A DNA stretch of 64,000 bases from Lineus longissimus (taxonomy: Eukaryota; Nemertea; Pilidiophora; Heteronemertea; Lineidae), in the NCBI RefSeq assembly GCF_910592395.1, contig NC_088315.1, forward strand, positions 16,911,808 to 16,975,807, in the 5' to 3' direction. The position numbers and the translations under genes were made by a program. A model generated the notes under the pieces. It searched no databases, had not been told where the DNA came from, and worked only from the letters and a program-made list of their open reading frames with translations. Below, one piece after another: positions 10,590 through 22,393 of this stretch (positions are counted from its first letter, which is position 1; the number at the start of each line of letters is the position of its first letter).

Positions 10590-10835
10590 TTAACTCAACT
10601 GGTTGACTTCGCAGCCGCATGCAGGGAAAATGCACTTTTCTGAGTAGAATAAATTCGTTTGGTGATCACTTGGGTCCAATTCCCAAATTCCCGATAAGTT
10701 CATCTTCCATGGCTGCATTGACTGGCTTGGTTGACTTTCATCATTTTGACTGACAGCAGATTCGTCGACATTTGCAATATACAGTGTACAAAGTACATAG
10801 TACAAAGTTCTATGATAGGCGTTGAAATCATCCAA
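10590..10835 (-). CDS. Conserved block E5 of unit U5 (exon candidate)
   Basis: Open in all three type I units. Reads VDESAVSQNDESQPSQSMQP, then KMNLSGIWELDPSDHQTNLF and CIFPACGCEVNQ. It is rich in Ser/Gln/Asp with three clustered Cys, which would suit an extracellular linker. No domain is recognised. A pyrimidine-rich acceptor-like site (CTCTAACATTTCAG) lies just downstream at about 10577, as expected before a further exon. Another frame is also open in part of the block. Confidence 0.35.
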   Translation of the reverse strand: MDDFNAYHRTLYYVLCTLYIANVDESAVSQNDESQPSQSMQPWKMNLSGIWELDPSDHQTNLFYSEKCIFPACGCEVNQLS

Positions 10836-11075
10836 TATATAACCGTAAAATTGAACAAATTTGCAATGGAGAGACGAATTTACATCTGGTTATGATGTAG
10901 AAAGGGCAAACTGAAAAGTCGGTTTTGAAAGTAGGTGGTGTCCGCCGGCTACGACACACCAGCTTTCGACATTATGACATCCGTCATGGTGCGAAATTTC
11001 TCTGTACATTTTTTACAGACGAATTTTTTTCACGTTGGATGTCTTTTTTCGTAGATGAATAAATGATATATAAAT

Positions 11076-11469
11076 CTATATCATTGGCGAAAAAAAGTCT
11101 ATGTCGGCATGAATGAGTGGTCCTGGTAACATACCTGGGGACGGAAAAAAAACGTGACGTAGCCGAACGTACATGTATGCAAGCATGACATTATTACCGT
11201 TGAGTCCACATTGCCAAACAAGTTTGTTTTGCAATGAGTTGTCTTCGAAAACGATGTGCACAGTGGTTGCAGACAAGCTCAAACAAACGCATTTTTTTCA
11301 TATAACAACATCGACCTAAGTATTTTTGCATTTCCAAATCGCTCTCTTCTTGATCATCATACTTAAAAATCACGACCATTCCTTCCTCACACATTATGTC
11401 AAATGCTTCCCGTCCTGTTAACTCTTGACTCGATAATGCATACAATAATAAAACTAAATTCTGGTGCAA
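11076..11469 (-). pseudogene. Block E4 of unit U5, frame broken
   Basis: Counterpart of the open copy at 36049-36411. The first part is intact (QELTGREAFDIMCEEGM, YDDQEESDLEMQK). A 5-base deletion near 11280 then shifts the frame, and the remainder (LSATTVHIVFEDNSLQNKLV) continues in a different one. Either this copy is damaged or the block is not protein-coding throughout. Confidence 0.4.
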
Positions 11470-11514
11470 TTATCAACATGGGGAAAACTATCTGAGGGGA
11501 TGGCAAAGGCTGAG

Positions 11515-11763
11515 CTAGATGTCAAGCGATTTGAAAGTTTTAATGAAATAAACCGCTTCTTTTGATTGTGAATTGTACCTTGCTGTTTGGATCTGATCCA
11601 GATTGAACTTTATTAATTGGCAGTAGTGGCTATTTAGTTTTTTAACCGAAATGAATGATCTGCATGGCCTAGTTAGGATGCAGCGAACGGCGCAAGCAGA
11701 GGCACTCGGGATATGTCTAGTCGGTGCGCGTGAGGACAGAGGCAATGGGACTCTTATTCGCAT
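11515..11763 (-). CDS. Conserved block E3 of unit U5 (exon candidate)
   Basis: Present in all five complete units. The minus strand has a branch-site-like TCCTAAC followed closely by an AG (GCCATGCAG), then SFISVKKLNSHYCQLIKFNL and DQIQTARYNSQSKEAVYFIK. A possible donor (AAG then GTACAA) follows DQIQTA, which would make the true exon only about 70 bases. No family is recognised. Confidence 0.3.
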   Translation of the reverse strand: MRIRVPLPLSSRAPTRHIPSASACAVRCILTRPCRSFISVKKLNSHYCQLIKFNLDQIQTARYNSQSKEAVYFIKTFKSLDI

Positions 11764-12017
11764 GAATATTCGCCCTGAAAAAAGATATTTTGTGTCAAAA
11801 AAGAAAGAAAGCTAACTCACTTCAAATCACCTTATTCCGCAGAGGTGGCACCCAACATGTACATGTACTAGATTGACACAATTGCGTATTTCGTGCCATC
11901 TTAAGGTAAACAGGTGTAATATTCGCTTCTCCGACACTTCTTACAAACCCCTGAGACATTAGCCATCATTTGTTGAAATACAGAGATGCACGTCAGTCAC
12001 CTTTAAGTCACCAAATA

Positions 12018-12226
12018 TAACTGTCAACCTTGATCCAGTACCGTGCTTCTAAGGAATTGCATGAACGGAAATCGCACTCAGAAATCTTAAAATCGAGGTT
12101 TCGAATCGGGGTTGCAGTACGCACCCCGAAGGAGACAGCCAATGAAAATGCGAGTTTGGGTCTCGCTGCTACAACGTTGTTGAAATTCCCCGACTCGAGT
12201 GAAATCGACGCTCCGATTAGGCGCAA
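12018..12226 (-). CDS. Conserved block E2 of unit U5 (exon candidate)
   Basis: Minus-strand frame FNNVVAARPKLAFSLAVSFG, then FKISECDFRSCNSLEARYW. The same frame is open in U1, U2 and U3; U4 has one stop. The opposite strand has stops in U2, so the minus frame is preferred. A weak donor (AAG or GAG then GTTGAC) follows RYWI in every copy. Confidence 0.35.
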
Positions 12227-12229
12227 TTA

Positions 12230-13852
12230 CTTCTACGCTTGCACTTCAGCCAAATGAGGGCGAATGGATCAGGGGTTTGTGTGCAGGTTAGAAGCGAACT
12301 TACAGCAACCCCTTATCCGATCAGGATGATTTTGTGTCAGTACGCCATTTGCTCCATGCGAGTATACGCATTGACGTCTTGCTGAACATGTTGTGTGGAC
12401 TGGTATTCATATCAGTTTTGATCGATGCTACTTCCGTTCTCTCTTATAGGAAAGACGGATTAGTTCAAAAAACCTCTAACTTGGATTTCCTCAATTTTTG
12501 AATGAAATTTCCACTTTTCAACCCCCACCTGGCGGTCGAAGTTTTTGGAGGATTATAATGGTTAGAGTCTCAAAATGCTGCTAATGCTCTCTTTTTACAG
12601 CCGAACAGGGCAATTTAAACATCAATTAAGAAATTCTATCACCAGATACGGTGGCTGGGAAAGGACATGGTGATTTTATTTTTCCAATGAAGAAGTTCTT
12701 TTTAATCTCAGGCGCCTGACTTACGAAAACGAGGCTGTTTGATGCACACGGTACTGGACATTGTGACATTTTGACATAAGGACACTGAGACGTGGTCACC
12801 GAAGTACTGTTCCGAAGTGTTTATGCGTCCTTCTGATTCAGTGCATACTGAACAGTTTCTTAACGATGGCATCCATCTTGAACTCCCCAGCCAAATCTGC
12901 CTTTCATGAGTGAGTGTGATGGTCATGAGGAGTACAAAGTTCCAAAATATTCCAATAGAGCGCGCATAGATTAATTTGCATATATACTGTAATGCCAGAG
13001 ATCGGGGAAAACCAGTTGTTTCCGTCGTCATGACGACGTGTGACCATATTTGGAAGGGATTCTTCCGGTAACTAATTTATGTAAGTAAACAGTGCAGACG
13101 CACTTCTATTTTTTCTTCTAACTTCAGTTTAAGATAAGTTCGGTAATGCAAACTTGCGGGAGGCATGTATTTGTACTCTCTGGTTAGGTTTTGATATATT
13201 GTAGATGTATTTCTGTCGCCGTATTTATGATTCAGAGCTTTCATTGTAGCGCGGTTTCTGCGTGTATATTTTCACTGTACATTCTCGCTGAGATTCGGCC
13301 TTTTTACCCCGTCTTCCGTCGATGATTACGACCGTCATTCTTATTCTATTTCTAAACGTAGCCTCAGGTTTGATTCATCTTGCAATGTAGAATCAAACCT
13401 GTGTGTTCATTTCTTTATAATTCCCAGTCTTTATAGTTTAAACATCGTTTTTCTGAAACATATCTACGGCCTTTCTTCGTCTCGCATCACTGTTTACATT
13501 TTTTGTCGTTACGTCATGTCATCTGTTGTCCTCGCGTCATGATTGGCCGAGGCGCAGGTGACGTCTCTCTGTTTGTAAATATTGGCACGTGTACGTTGTG
13601 CGGGAGTGGTGAATGGATCGCCGTAGGTGCAGGAAGCATCCGAGGCAGTGTAGGTTTTAATGTACAAAGTGAACAACGTTTTGATTAGATTTAAACTGTA
13701 TTTCTTGATTCAGTTATTCAACGTTTAGAGTGGATCTTTTAGAGACCAGACCCAGAACGCAAGAACTGTCAGATATGACAATACCAACACAAAACCAACC
13801 CACATATCTCCTCCCACCAACCTGCTGTGAGATTGCTGGTAGGCCTAATTAG
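12230..13852. other. Unit-specific intron insert with a foldback half-arm and a hairpin
   Basis: Bases 12300-13030 parallel 24240-25060. The stretch 12647-12732 is one arm of the foldback element complete at 24593-24925; its partner arm is missing here. About 700 bases (13050-13800) have no counterpart in the other units. A hairpin of CAGGTTTGATTC (13365-13376) and its complement (13390-13401) lies inside. No gene is recognised. Confidence 0.5.
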
Positions 13853-14422
13853 GCTGAAAGGGTGGATGTCGTCCTGGGTGCCTACAAATGGTACCCAGGT
13901 TCGAGATCGACTGGACAATAAGCACCCTGGGTGCCATTACACTAGACAAACAGCACCCAGCTTCTTTTTGCCTGGCTTACGGATCTTAGTGACGAGGACG
14001 TTTCTTGTAATCTCGTTTTATCTCGCGCCGTGGTACTTGCGGCATTAGCAGTGCACGAAATAAAAAGAACAGATAAACAGAAAAAACGTGTTAGGGCCTA
14101 TAGGTCTTTGAAAGCACATTTCGGATGATTTATTCTCTTCCCTTAGAGACGAATACCCCGTTTGAATCAGTTGGAATTGATGAAAGAAATGTTTTTAGAG
14201 CGCGGTTGGAAACAGGGACGGTCGCCATCTTGCAAAATGATGGTTATCGTTAGACGTGACCTCCGTGAGCGTGGGGCCAACCTCGGTTGTAGGTATAGAA
14301 AAAGTGTAGAAGAGGAAGCTGGGTGCTGTTTGTCTAGTGTAATGGCACCCAGGGTGCTTATTGTCCGATTTCGAACCTGGGTACCATTTGGCGGCACCCA
14401 GGACGACATCCACCCTGTCAGC
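13853..14422. mobile_element. 570-bp long-TIR element with 9-bp duplication
   Basis: Both ends begin GCTGA followed by AGGGTGGATGTCGTCCTGGG or a close variant, in inverted orientation, and the arms match for about 115 bases. CCTAATTAG flanks both sides (13844-13852, 14423-14431). U4 keeps the single-copy site near 25113. A 9-bp duplication with long TIRs points to a Mutator-like MITE. The interior has no transposase. Confidence 0.85.
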
Positions 14423-14431
14423 CCTAATTAG

Positions 14432-15338
14432 CTATACAAGCGGCATAAAGCTTTGTAAACCATCGATGAAGGGAAAAATCATGTAATATGAATAATTTGT
14501 CATTTCACCAAGTTCTTCGCTGTTCGTGGCCGTGCTGGCTGTTAAGTCACCATACTTCAGGATTCTCTGATAACATTCCTGGAAAGGCCACAGATTTGTC
14601 ATACATGTACAAGTAGGTGATTGTTTTGCAAATTGCCAGCTTGTCTTAGCAATGACCCTTATTCTCGCATTGATAAGGTTTTGTGAGAAAAGCGAATAGG
14701 TTGGCTTATTCCTGGCACCAAAATATTCTTTTGTTTATCACAATTAGGAAGATTTGACAACCTGAAAGAATGTTTCATTTATTCAATATTCGTAACTGAC
14801 AACAGGTATATCTTTGATAAGTTAGCAAGTAGCATTCTCTTTTTAATTTCATATCTTAGGTGGTTTCGATAGACTTTGGACAGTTCTTACAATACATTAG
14901 AAAGGAATGTTCTGTCACTGTTCCAACCAACATCACATTTCAAATGTTACCTGGCCGGAAATGAATACGGGGTAACAGATAGATCACGGTCATGATCAAT
15001 TATAAACTGACACACCTGCATCAATGGGGTCTCTTCTCCACCGAATACTACATGCACACACTACAAAGTTTTCACATGTATTACTTGTAACCTTACTGTT
15101 GTGAAGTACAAAAGGTAGCTAATCAAAGTAGATTCTATTTTTAGACACTGTGAGCTATTATTGCTAATTTCCATATTACTACCCACCCACTGGATTGGCC
15201 TAAGATCTACCATGGCAACACTAATTACTAATTCATATGTGTGTGTATTACATTAGCGGCACATAGGGGAATAAAAGAACACAACAGGACCATCGCCTCA
15301 AAATTGGGCTCAGTTGTAAAAACAACTGTACATACAAT
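14432..15338. other. Intron between E2 and exon 1 of unit U5
   Basis: Conserved in U1-U5 (60.6-61.5, 37.6-38.4, 25.1-26.2 kb). No open frame is consistent across copies. Confidence 0.5.
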
Positions 15339-15720
15339 AGTTGCGCGTACACCACGAAATATTGGTGGACCAATTGCACGTACGCCACCACATTGCCGCG
15401 ACAAATTTGTTCGGCAATCCATTGCCGGTACAAATTGCCGGGCGAATTTGTCCCATCAAGCTTGATGGTCCAAATTCGCCCGGCTTGTTAAAAGCTCGGC
15501 TTTGTCGTGGTGTACGCGCAAATGGATCGGCAATTAGCTAGTTAGATGGTTCGGCCACAGGCGGCGCTTTCGAAATGGCGCTTTCTGCTTATTGTTTGCG
15601 TACCATCTGTTGCCGGATTTTATAACTAGCTGCAGCGCTGATGTTCGCGGTTGGTGGATTTTCGGCATTGGTTCGCAAACCAAGATTGGTGGTCCATTTT
15701 CAGGTGGTGTACTTGCGGCT
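15339..15720. mobile_element. 382-bp TIR element with a 48-bp central palindrome
   Basis: Absent from the same place in U1, U3 and U4, where catacaat runs straight into gcaacatggc. The ends are imperfect inverted repeats sharing GTACACCAC. Its centre is a palindrome at 15437-15484 (24-base arms, two mismatches, centred on AAGCTT). A 3-bp duplication is likely but the empty site does not fix it. Confidence 0.75.
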
Positions 15721-16015
15721 ATAGCAACATGGCATTTAAATTGAAGTTTTTTTAAAACTAATCCGTCTTTGTTTATAGTAAAGTAGCCCCGCAGTTGACT
15801 GCCCTTAGTCCATAATATCTGATAGCGTTTGAAACTTGGCCGATGGTCGGTCTAAATTTGATCATTGCGCTGCGTGGCCGAGCGCTTAAAAAGGCGGTCC
15901 TTTCTATGCATGCATGTCAGGCTTTGACTAAAATAATACCACGGCACTCCACGTGTGTAGCGGGATATGCAAGGAGGAGTAACTGATCTTTGTCTCATAT
16001 ATTGCTCAAACCAAC

Positions 16016-16739
16016 GTGAAATCCACTGCCAGTAGGATGCAATATTGGCTGCAGTGAGTTTCTTATTCGATAACAAGAGTTTGGTTACGTAATGAGTTCC
16101 GATCACATGGCAGAGCGGCTGTTTGCTTCCGAAGCGTAAATTAAGGTCCGGGTCTTGTGCATATGTCAGTCTCATGTTTTGAACGATCTTTTTCGTTTTG
16201 CCTAAACTGAAATGTAGAGACATAGCCAAACGGTCTAGGAAAACGTGTATCCGTACCCACTGATTGATGATACATTTTGATAGCATGATATTTTTGCCAG
16301 GATTTTCATGCCCTTTCAAATCAAATGCTTCTTTCCCCTTGTACAGAGTCAATTCACACCGTACTCTGCCCCTCTTCTTCTTTGATATCTTCATACAAAC
16401 GTTAAGTACCATGTGGGCCACTATCCTTACCCTGACTTCGACAATCGAATAGATTCTTCGCGTATCATTGAAAAGAAAGAAAGCAAGGAATGCAAGGGTC
16501 AGTGTAGGCGATGGAATGCGTAGGTATCTTGACAGTTGACCCTTTTTCTCTTTACATGTTAACTCTTTGGCATCGTGTATGCCGCCGGGACCGACCGCCA
16601 AACGCGTTACTCCTCTCCAAGAATGTCGATCTCCAACTATATTATCATCAACGTTAAACCTGTCGAATGGCCAACACCACAAATTATAGCTCGCCCCAGA
16701 TACTATTTCAAGTGAAATCGTTGCCAATGTCAACGCCAT
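16016..16739 (-). CDS. Secreted LamG-type (ConA-like) lectin-domain protein, exon 1, unit U5
   Basis: Exon 1 of the array gene. The start is the ATG at 16739; open sequence upstream of it has no ATG. Residues 1-17 (MALTLATISLEIVSGAS) look like a signal peptide. The domain opens LWCWPFDRFNVDDNIVGDRHS and later has LTLAFLAFFLFNDTRRIYSI, NQWVRIHVFLDR and KLLLSNKKLTAANIASYW. The order of a WPFD-like start, a W-hv strand and a closing LTAANIASYW helix matches LamG_3/concanavalin-A-like folds. Six Cys are shared by all copies. The frame runs on past the shared donor region (here CAC then GTTGGT) with a copy-specific tail, so the exon probably ends at 16016. Ligand unknown. Confidence 0.7.
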
Positions 16740-17495
16740 TTCGGTTGAGTACTTCAATCCCTCACGTGATTTTCAAGCTTGGAGTTTCTTAAAGGGTCGT
16801 TAATGGGGGGTCGACTCCATTTTTGCAAAGCTGCGCACAAATTGATCGTTGATGCAGTTATCACTTCCATACAAGTGTAACCACATACAGGAAAAAATGT
16901 AAAACTAGGGCTGATTCAGGCCGGTAGTAGTTAAAAATTGCGAATGGCGAATTATAAGTGGTTGATGACGGATTGAATTGGTGAGTTTTATTGGCGAGTT
17001 TTCTAAGTTTTTCAAAGATGCGAAATTAACATTTTCCAAAACCCACTCTTACCAATCTCACCTTACCGCGTAGTGGCAAAAAAGCAAAGGTTCGCACACA
17101 ACTTGATGAGAGCGTTGAATTCTTTTTTAGTGCATGCGTGTGTAATAGTGAGTGAGAGTGTCGCTTGCGGACACTGTCAGATTTTGTATCAAATACGCAG
17201 GCCTGTTCATCCCCCCCCCTTGCATGGGCCGTTTAACTAAATCGGGAACATCAGATAATAGTGCCTAGTCAGAACTCTGGTGTAACAGTTGGTACTTTAA
17301 AATCAATTCTAGGTCTTCTGTGCAGGTTGGTGGAGTCCCTGAGAGTGGATATTGGAAACTGTAGTTTTCGCGCATTTTAAAACTCGTTATCCGCCGTCGG
17401 CCATCCGCCGTTTTCATTCGCCATTCGCCATGTTTTACAACTACTCGATTCAGGCGATGACCCTGTGTAAAAGGAATGGACGTCCTAGGATTGCA
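16740..17495. other. 5' flank of unit U5
   Basis: Matches 5191-6010 and 62527-63280. No TATA box can be assigned. A GGTAAGGTGAG-like sequence on the minus strand near 17067 could be the donor of a 5' untranslated exon. Confidence 0.4.
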
Positions 17496-17981
17496 GGGCC
17501 CATGTTCATAAAAGTTCTAAACTTAAATGCCATAAAAGTGGTCAACTCCCCAAAGTTCCACACCTAAAATGGGATTCATAAAACTACTCAGCGCCCCACT
17601 TAGCCAGGTTGACCGCTTAAGTTTGAGTGTAACACTTATCTTTTTTCAACGGACACATCAGGTAACCGTGTCATATTTCTTGTTGATTTCTGCCTTTAAA
17701 TTATATTATTATTCCTTGATCGTGGGTATTCAATAGAGCAAATTACAAATTATATTTCTGTACACAATTGTATCATCGTTACCTGGGAATGTTAGGGTTC
17801 AAAAATGGCGTCACAAGCTGAGGCCGCAATGGATGCCCTCATCCCCTTCCCAATGTCTCATAATATCTCCACTCATGAAACGAAGGTCATAGAATCCAAA
17901 TACTGTATGCATTCGATCGACCACACCGATGACACCGTGAAATCGAAGAATCTGATAATAAAAACAGGTAATTGAGGGGTG

Positions 17982-18191
17982 TCATCTTGTTTTAGAAATT
18001 TGGTCCAGTGAGGTTGTTACCTCCGCAATTACTTGACTCGTGGTTGGTTGGGAAATGTTGACAGTATCACCGGTATAACCTGTTGGAATGATCCGCAAGC
18101 CAAAAAATGCAAACCGGAGAGTCGCAAGCAGTTTTAACTCAGGAGGCAGCGCGTAATTCCTCCTAGTTTCCGATTCGTGGTCATCCCTCAC
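17982..18191 (-). pseudogene. Harbinger transposase fragment (middle part)
   Basis: Reads RNYALPPELKLLATLRFAFF, then YTGDTVNISQPTTSQVIAEV. This is the helix-turn-helix region preceding the DDE nuclease in HARBI1-like proteins (LP-pattern, LLxTLRF, GDxxxISQxTxS). The nuclease half that should follow at lower coordinates is absent before the element ends at 17496. Confidence 0.7.
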
Positions 18192-20168
18192 AAGAGTAAT
18201 GTTTGCCGATCAAACCGATATCGCTGATATCACTACTATAATGGACGTAGAGCTGAAATAGTTTGTCACACATCTCCTCCGTCAGTTCAGATCGGATGAC
18301 CTCGAAACTTTTCCTGAAAGTCGTGGTTGATATGGAGATGCACCTCGCCGGGTTAAATTGGTAAAATTTGCAGCGATCTCGGAGAAATAGCATTTTTTGT
18401 TCTTTCTATATATGGGCATACTCATGAACATAAGGGGCCTTTTCAGCAGGTCTGATTTGCATATGGGGCCATCTGTTAAATCAAAAGTGTGGGATTATAC
18501 AAAAATAAGCCGGGAAAGTATTGGGGCCACTATATGTTTAAAGCATTCATCCATTTCCGCAATTTTCCCCCTTTAATTTGGTCGTACGTTTTCACCTTAC
18601 GTTGTTAATCGCTCTTAATTTTTCTAAGTACCGTATGAGAATTCATCACGTGATACACGTCTCATCATAACAAAAGCGCCTCACCCGACCCAAGCTCTGG
18701 GTAAAAGTAGCGCACAGCTCCCTATATGAATACCCGGGGCAAATATAAAATATAATATAAAATCCCGATTAACATTTCTTTACTGCGATAAAAACAGGCT
18801 AACCACTGCAGATTAACAAGTAAGTGAGTGTTCCGGAACGAGTGGAGTCCGTGCGGAGGGTGTCAACAAACCATAGGCGAACTATTTCCTCCGTCTGGTG
18901 CTGCCACCCACTATGCTCGCGGCATTTGTTGTACTAAGTTCGTAACACGCTGTACCATAGCTACATGAAAAACACTACTAAATTACCAGAAGAAACACAA
19001 ACCCTGAAGCTGTTTTACACAAATACACAAACACACTTTATTTACATAAGCGACTTAGGTAATGGTCTATATGGACAATGTAGAGCTCTCTGCTATGAAT
19101 GACACTTGCACAAACACATCAGTCAGTCAATCTGGTTGAGAAACACATATCCAAAGAAGCTCAAACTCGTAGAAACACAGTTATGTACTCGTAGAACGTA
19201 GAAACACAGTCATGTACATGTCGATGACGTCACAGAAAAAGTGCAAGCCCGGTACCGGAAGTGAGTGACAAAAGACAAGTCACGATTGCGCAAACAGGAA
19301 GTACAGATATCCGACGTATATCCACGTAAAACGTTGCGTATAAAGGTTACATGTAAAGGTGCTCCTTGCGGCCGCCACAGACACTTGTTACGAACGATGT
19401 AAGCAGTGCTACGAAATGTAGCCAAGTGTATGGTCTATGCACACACGTGCTTGGCTCTATGCATAGTTACGAATAAAAGAATTGTCAAAGCTCGAGACAC
19501 ACAGTAAATCTTTCTTTCCATCAGTCGTGGAAAGAACGTAATAGAAATACTCAAAGTTCGGATCCTTGAACACGAATAAAAACACAGGAGCAAACGTCCT
19601 CCCGGTCTTCTCACACCACAGCTGTGTATACGAATGGGGCGAGTATAAGAAAACTGATAGAAAAATGAACCTATGCACTTACGTAAGAAGGTAAGTGCAT
19701 GGACCTAAAATAAACTGTGTTTGTAAACAAGTCTCTTGATGGCGTCCACCACAAGCCAGCACCATACATGTTGTAACAAAATAATTAACTCAGGTCCTAT
19801 TTGACCAACAACCGAACACACGCCAACTCTTCACCATTCGCGAAATAGTTCGTCAAAATAAGTCGAGACCACTTTGAAGAGTGGTGGAGTTTGATTTGTC
19901 CGGTCGTTTTGGCCAAAAACGCGTTTAGTGTAAGTAATTTGGAGGAAAATCATCCCCCCAAATCATCATGTTCGATTTGTAAACACTTGGGTCGGCGCGG
20001 AGTGCTCCACATCACACATCGACCTATTTTACGCATATCAAAATCAAGACAACATCACAACCCCCAGACATATAATTTCATTTCACCCAAATTGCCCCGA
20101 CCCCACAGTAAGCCAACACCCTAAAACAACCCGCGCCACGGGTATTATGCTAGTAATTATAAGTCGTT

Positions 20169-20280
20169 TTAGAAGTCCTGTGGATGGAGGCGATCACGAA
20201 AAACCCTTTCCCTGCGAATTGCACGCCTATGTGCAATTTCATTTTGCCAAGCCAACATCAACAAACTCATCTCCGATGAG
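20169..20280 (-). pseudogene. Harbinger transposase N-terminal fragment
   Basis: Reads MSLLMLAWQNEIAHRRAIRR, then ERVFRDRLHPQDF and a stop. The basic RRERVFRDR motif is typical of Harbinger N-termini. It is placed correctly, upstream of the 17982-18191 fragment on the same strand. Confidence 0.55.
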
Positions 20281-20485
20281 CGCCGTGCTCAAAATGAACT
20301 GAAAGAACCAGTCCACTTAGAGTTAAGACTGCCCCGGAGGTGTCTCAAATCTAAGATTCGACTTGAGTTGGCCACCTGACTTAAGCATATTTATGAATAT
20401 GACTTATTTTAAGTAAGTGCCCCACCTAAACTTAAGATGCATTTTAGGTGCCCCACTTTGACTTTAGCTTTATGAATACGGGCCC

Positions 20486-21519
20486 AGGAACCCATACAAT
20501 AGCTGCGTATTGTCAACGAATGTGGTTAATGGCTTGGTTAGGGTTAGCTATATAATCTTCAACAAAGGAACTCGGCAACTCTATTCACTTTAACAAAAAG
20601 ACCGAACTTAGGTTCTGGGTGGGGGGGGGGGGGGGGGGGGCTTGCAGTTCTTTTACACCGGCCTGTACAGCACGAGAAACATGTTTTGTGACCAAACAAA
20701 TAAGTTTTAACTTGATTTAGCGTCTTATGGTACACAAGTCTTATACCCGTCATGAATACTAATTTTCACGCCTTTTCAAACTTTTGGACAATGCCATGTT
20801 TTAAACCTACCTTGCTTCAATAGATTTACATCACTTCAAGATACGATCAACTCACCACGACTGCTGACACAAAAATATTGAGAACTGGGTAAAATCCAAA
20901 TGCCAAAATTGGGGAAAAAGGGAAAACAAAGACGAAGAGAGAACCACGTTGAAGCTGCCAGAGCAAGAAAAGAAGATGTGACGTCATTCGTCGCACGAAA
21001 TACCTCTTTGGGTGCCCTCTCGATCGTGCCCGTACCTGTGTCACTTTTATTACTAAGTAACTCGACTCAAATGATTAATCCATGTCACTCTGAAGTCACA
21101 ACACTGACAAAACGTTGGAAATCCTCGCGAGTGTGGCTGAACCAACGTTGCATACGATAAAGGAAAAATAACCCAATGAGTTATCCCAACATTGTATGTT
21201 ATCAAGATCTTGCATCAGCTCGGACTGCTTGGTGTCATGGCCCCTGCGGTAAGAATGCAGAGTGAAAGAAGTTGATTTTCAATGTGTTCTTTTCGAAAAT
21301 TGCAACCTGCAATCGTGTGTTTGGACATACAGTTGCATGTAGCCTTTGCATTGTCTTCGACCCAACGGGCATTTAATTGAGAAGCTCACGGCAGCATTGA
21401 AAATGGTGATTGTCATGATCGAGTGAAGTAGAAAATATTGGCGCAGAAAATAATGATTACTCATCTCGCTATTTCGCGATTGCTCATCTCGCGGTTTATA
21501 ATAAGCCAGCAAGAACAGG
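20486..21519. other. A-type spacer of unit U4 with a 20-G run
   Basis: Matches the U5 and U7 spacers. A run of 20 G lies at 20621-20640. Minus-strand open frames here are inconsistent between copies. Confidence 0.5.
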
Positions 21520-21702
21520 TCATTCCCCAGTCTCGCTGTTTGCGAAAATGACAACGTTGGTTTCGACACGTGTGTCGAATGGATCCAGAATGACTTCCCA
21601 AAATAGTGTTGAATTGGGAAACAGATAATAACGGCCAAAAGCATGATGCTGGACACGCTGAATGGATGTGATTTTGTAGCCCGCGATGCAGAGAGCGTTG
21701 GC
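21520..21702 (-). CDS. Candidate terminal exon E6 of unit U4
   Basis: Close to the U5 copy (QRVQHHAFGRYY). A stop codon sits in frame just upstream of the CTCGTGCAG acceptor at about 21718. This supports an exon start at 21702 rather than a longer frame. Confidence 0.35.
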   Translation of the reverse strand, partial: ANALCIAGYKITSIQRVQHHAFGRYYLFPNSTLFWEVILDPFDTRVETNVVIFANSETGE

Positions 21703-22393
21703 CTGCACGAGTGGTGATTACACAGATGGCTCACGACCGTAATGCTTGGAGGGATGTGGTGGCACAGTTGATATGATATAGAAATGTCGAGTTGCTGGAA
21801 TGTGTGAGACGAAATGCAAGTGGGGATTTCCACTCTTACTAAATATGCCCTGCTGGATATTACCCTTTGACAAAGCCTTTTTATAATTTCATTGATTCCA
21901 ATGTCTATAGGCTTATATCCACGTTTTATTCAAAATAGTGAAACAATAACATGTTTCGTGCAAATTTAATTTAATAGTGTTCGTAATCAACATGATCAAT
22001 ACAGTTGGTGAGGTCAAATATCTGAGTTAACACTGGTGTCAGAGTTAACACCAGTACAGTTTTAATGTAAACTGCTGCCAGAAAAAAAACATGGTCTTGG
22101 CAAACACCGAGCCAATACCGGATTAACACTGTGTTAACCTAGCGTTACTGACTGAGAGTTGCTAACACCGAAACGTGCAGTGTGCATTAAAAGTTACCTG
22201 GAGGCCACCATTACTGCTGCGAATCGAAAAGCACATGATCAGCGAGGCAACCGGCGCAAGTTGGAGCCTGGTCTCCGGTCAAAACCCTCTTGCGATTTAC
22301 TATGGCAATTACCAATGCGCAATACTCGCCGACAGGTGTGCAGGATCATAAGCTTCTCGGACCATGTGCCATGTGTTACTGAAATGTTAGAGT

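Larger units (their letters stand above)
17496..20485. mobile_element. PIF/Harbinger-like transposon, 3 kb, degenerate
   Basis: Inverted ends GGGCCCATGTTCATAAA (left) and GGGCCCGTATTCATAAAG (right, complement). The uninterrupted site is seen at 6003 and 63284 (ctgcagtacccca). It contains minus-strand pieces of a Harbinger-type transposase separated by about 1.9 kb. The target duplication is short and ambiguous (A or AG). The rest of the interior (18.4-20.1 kb) has no recognised gene and may hold a further nested insert. Confidence 0.75.
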
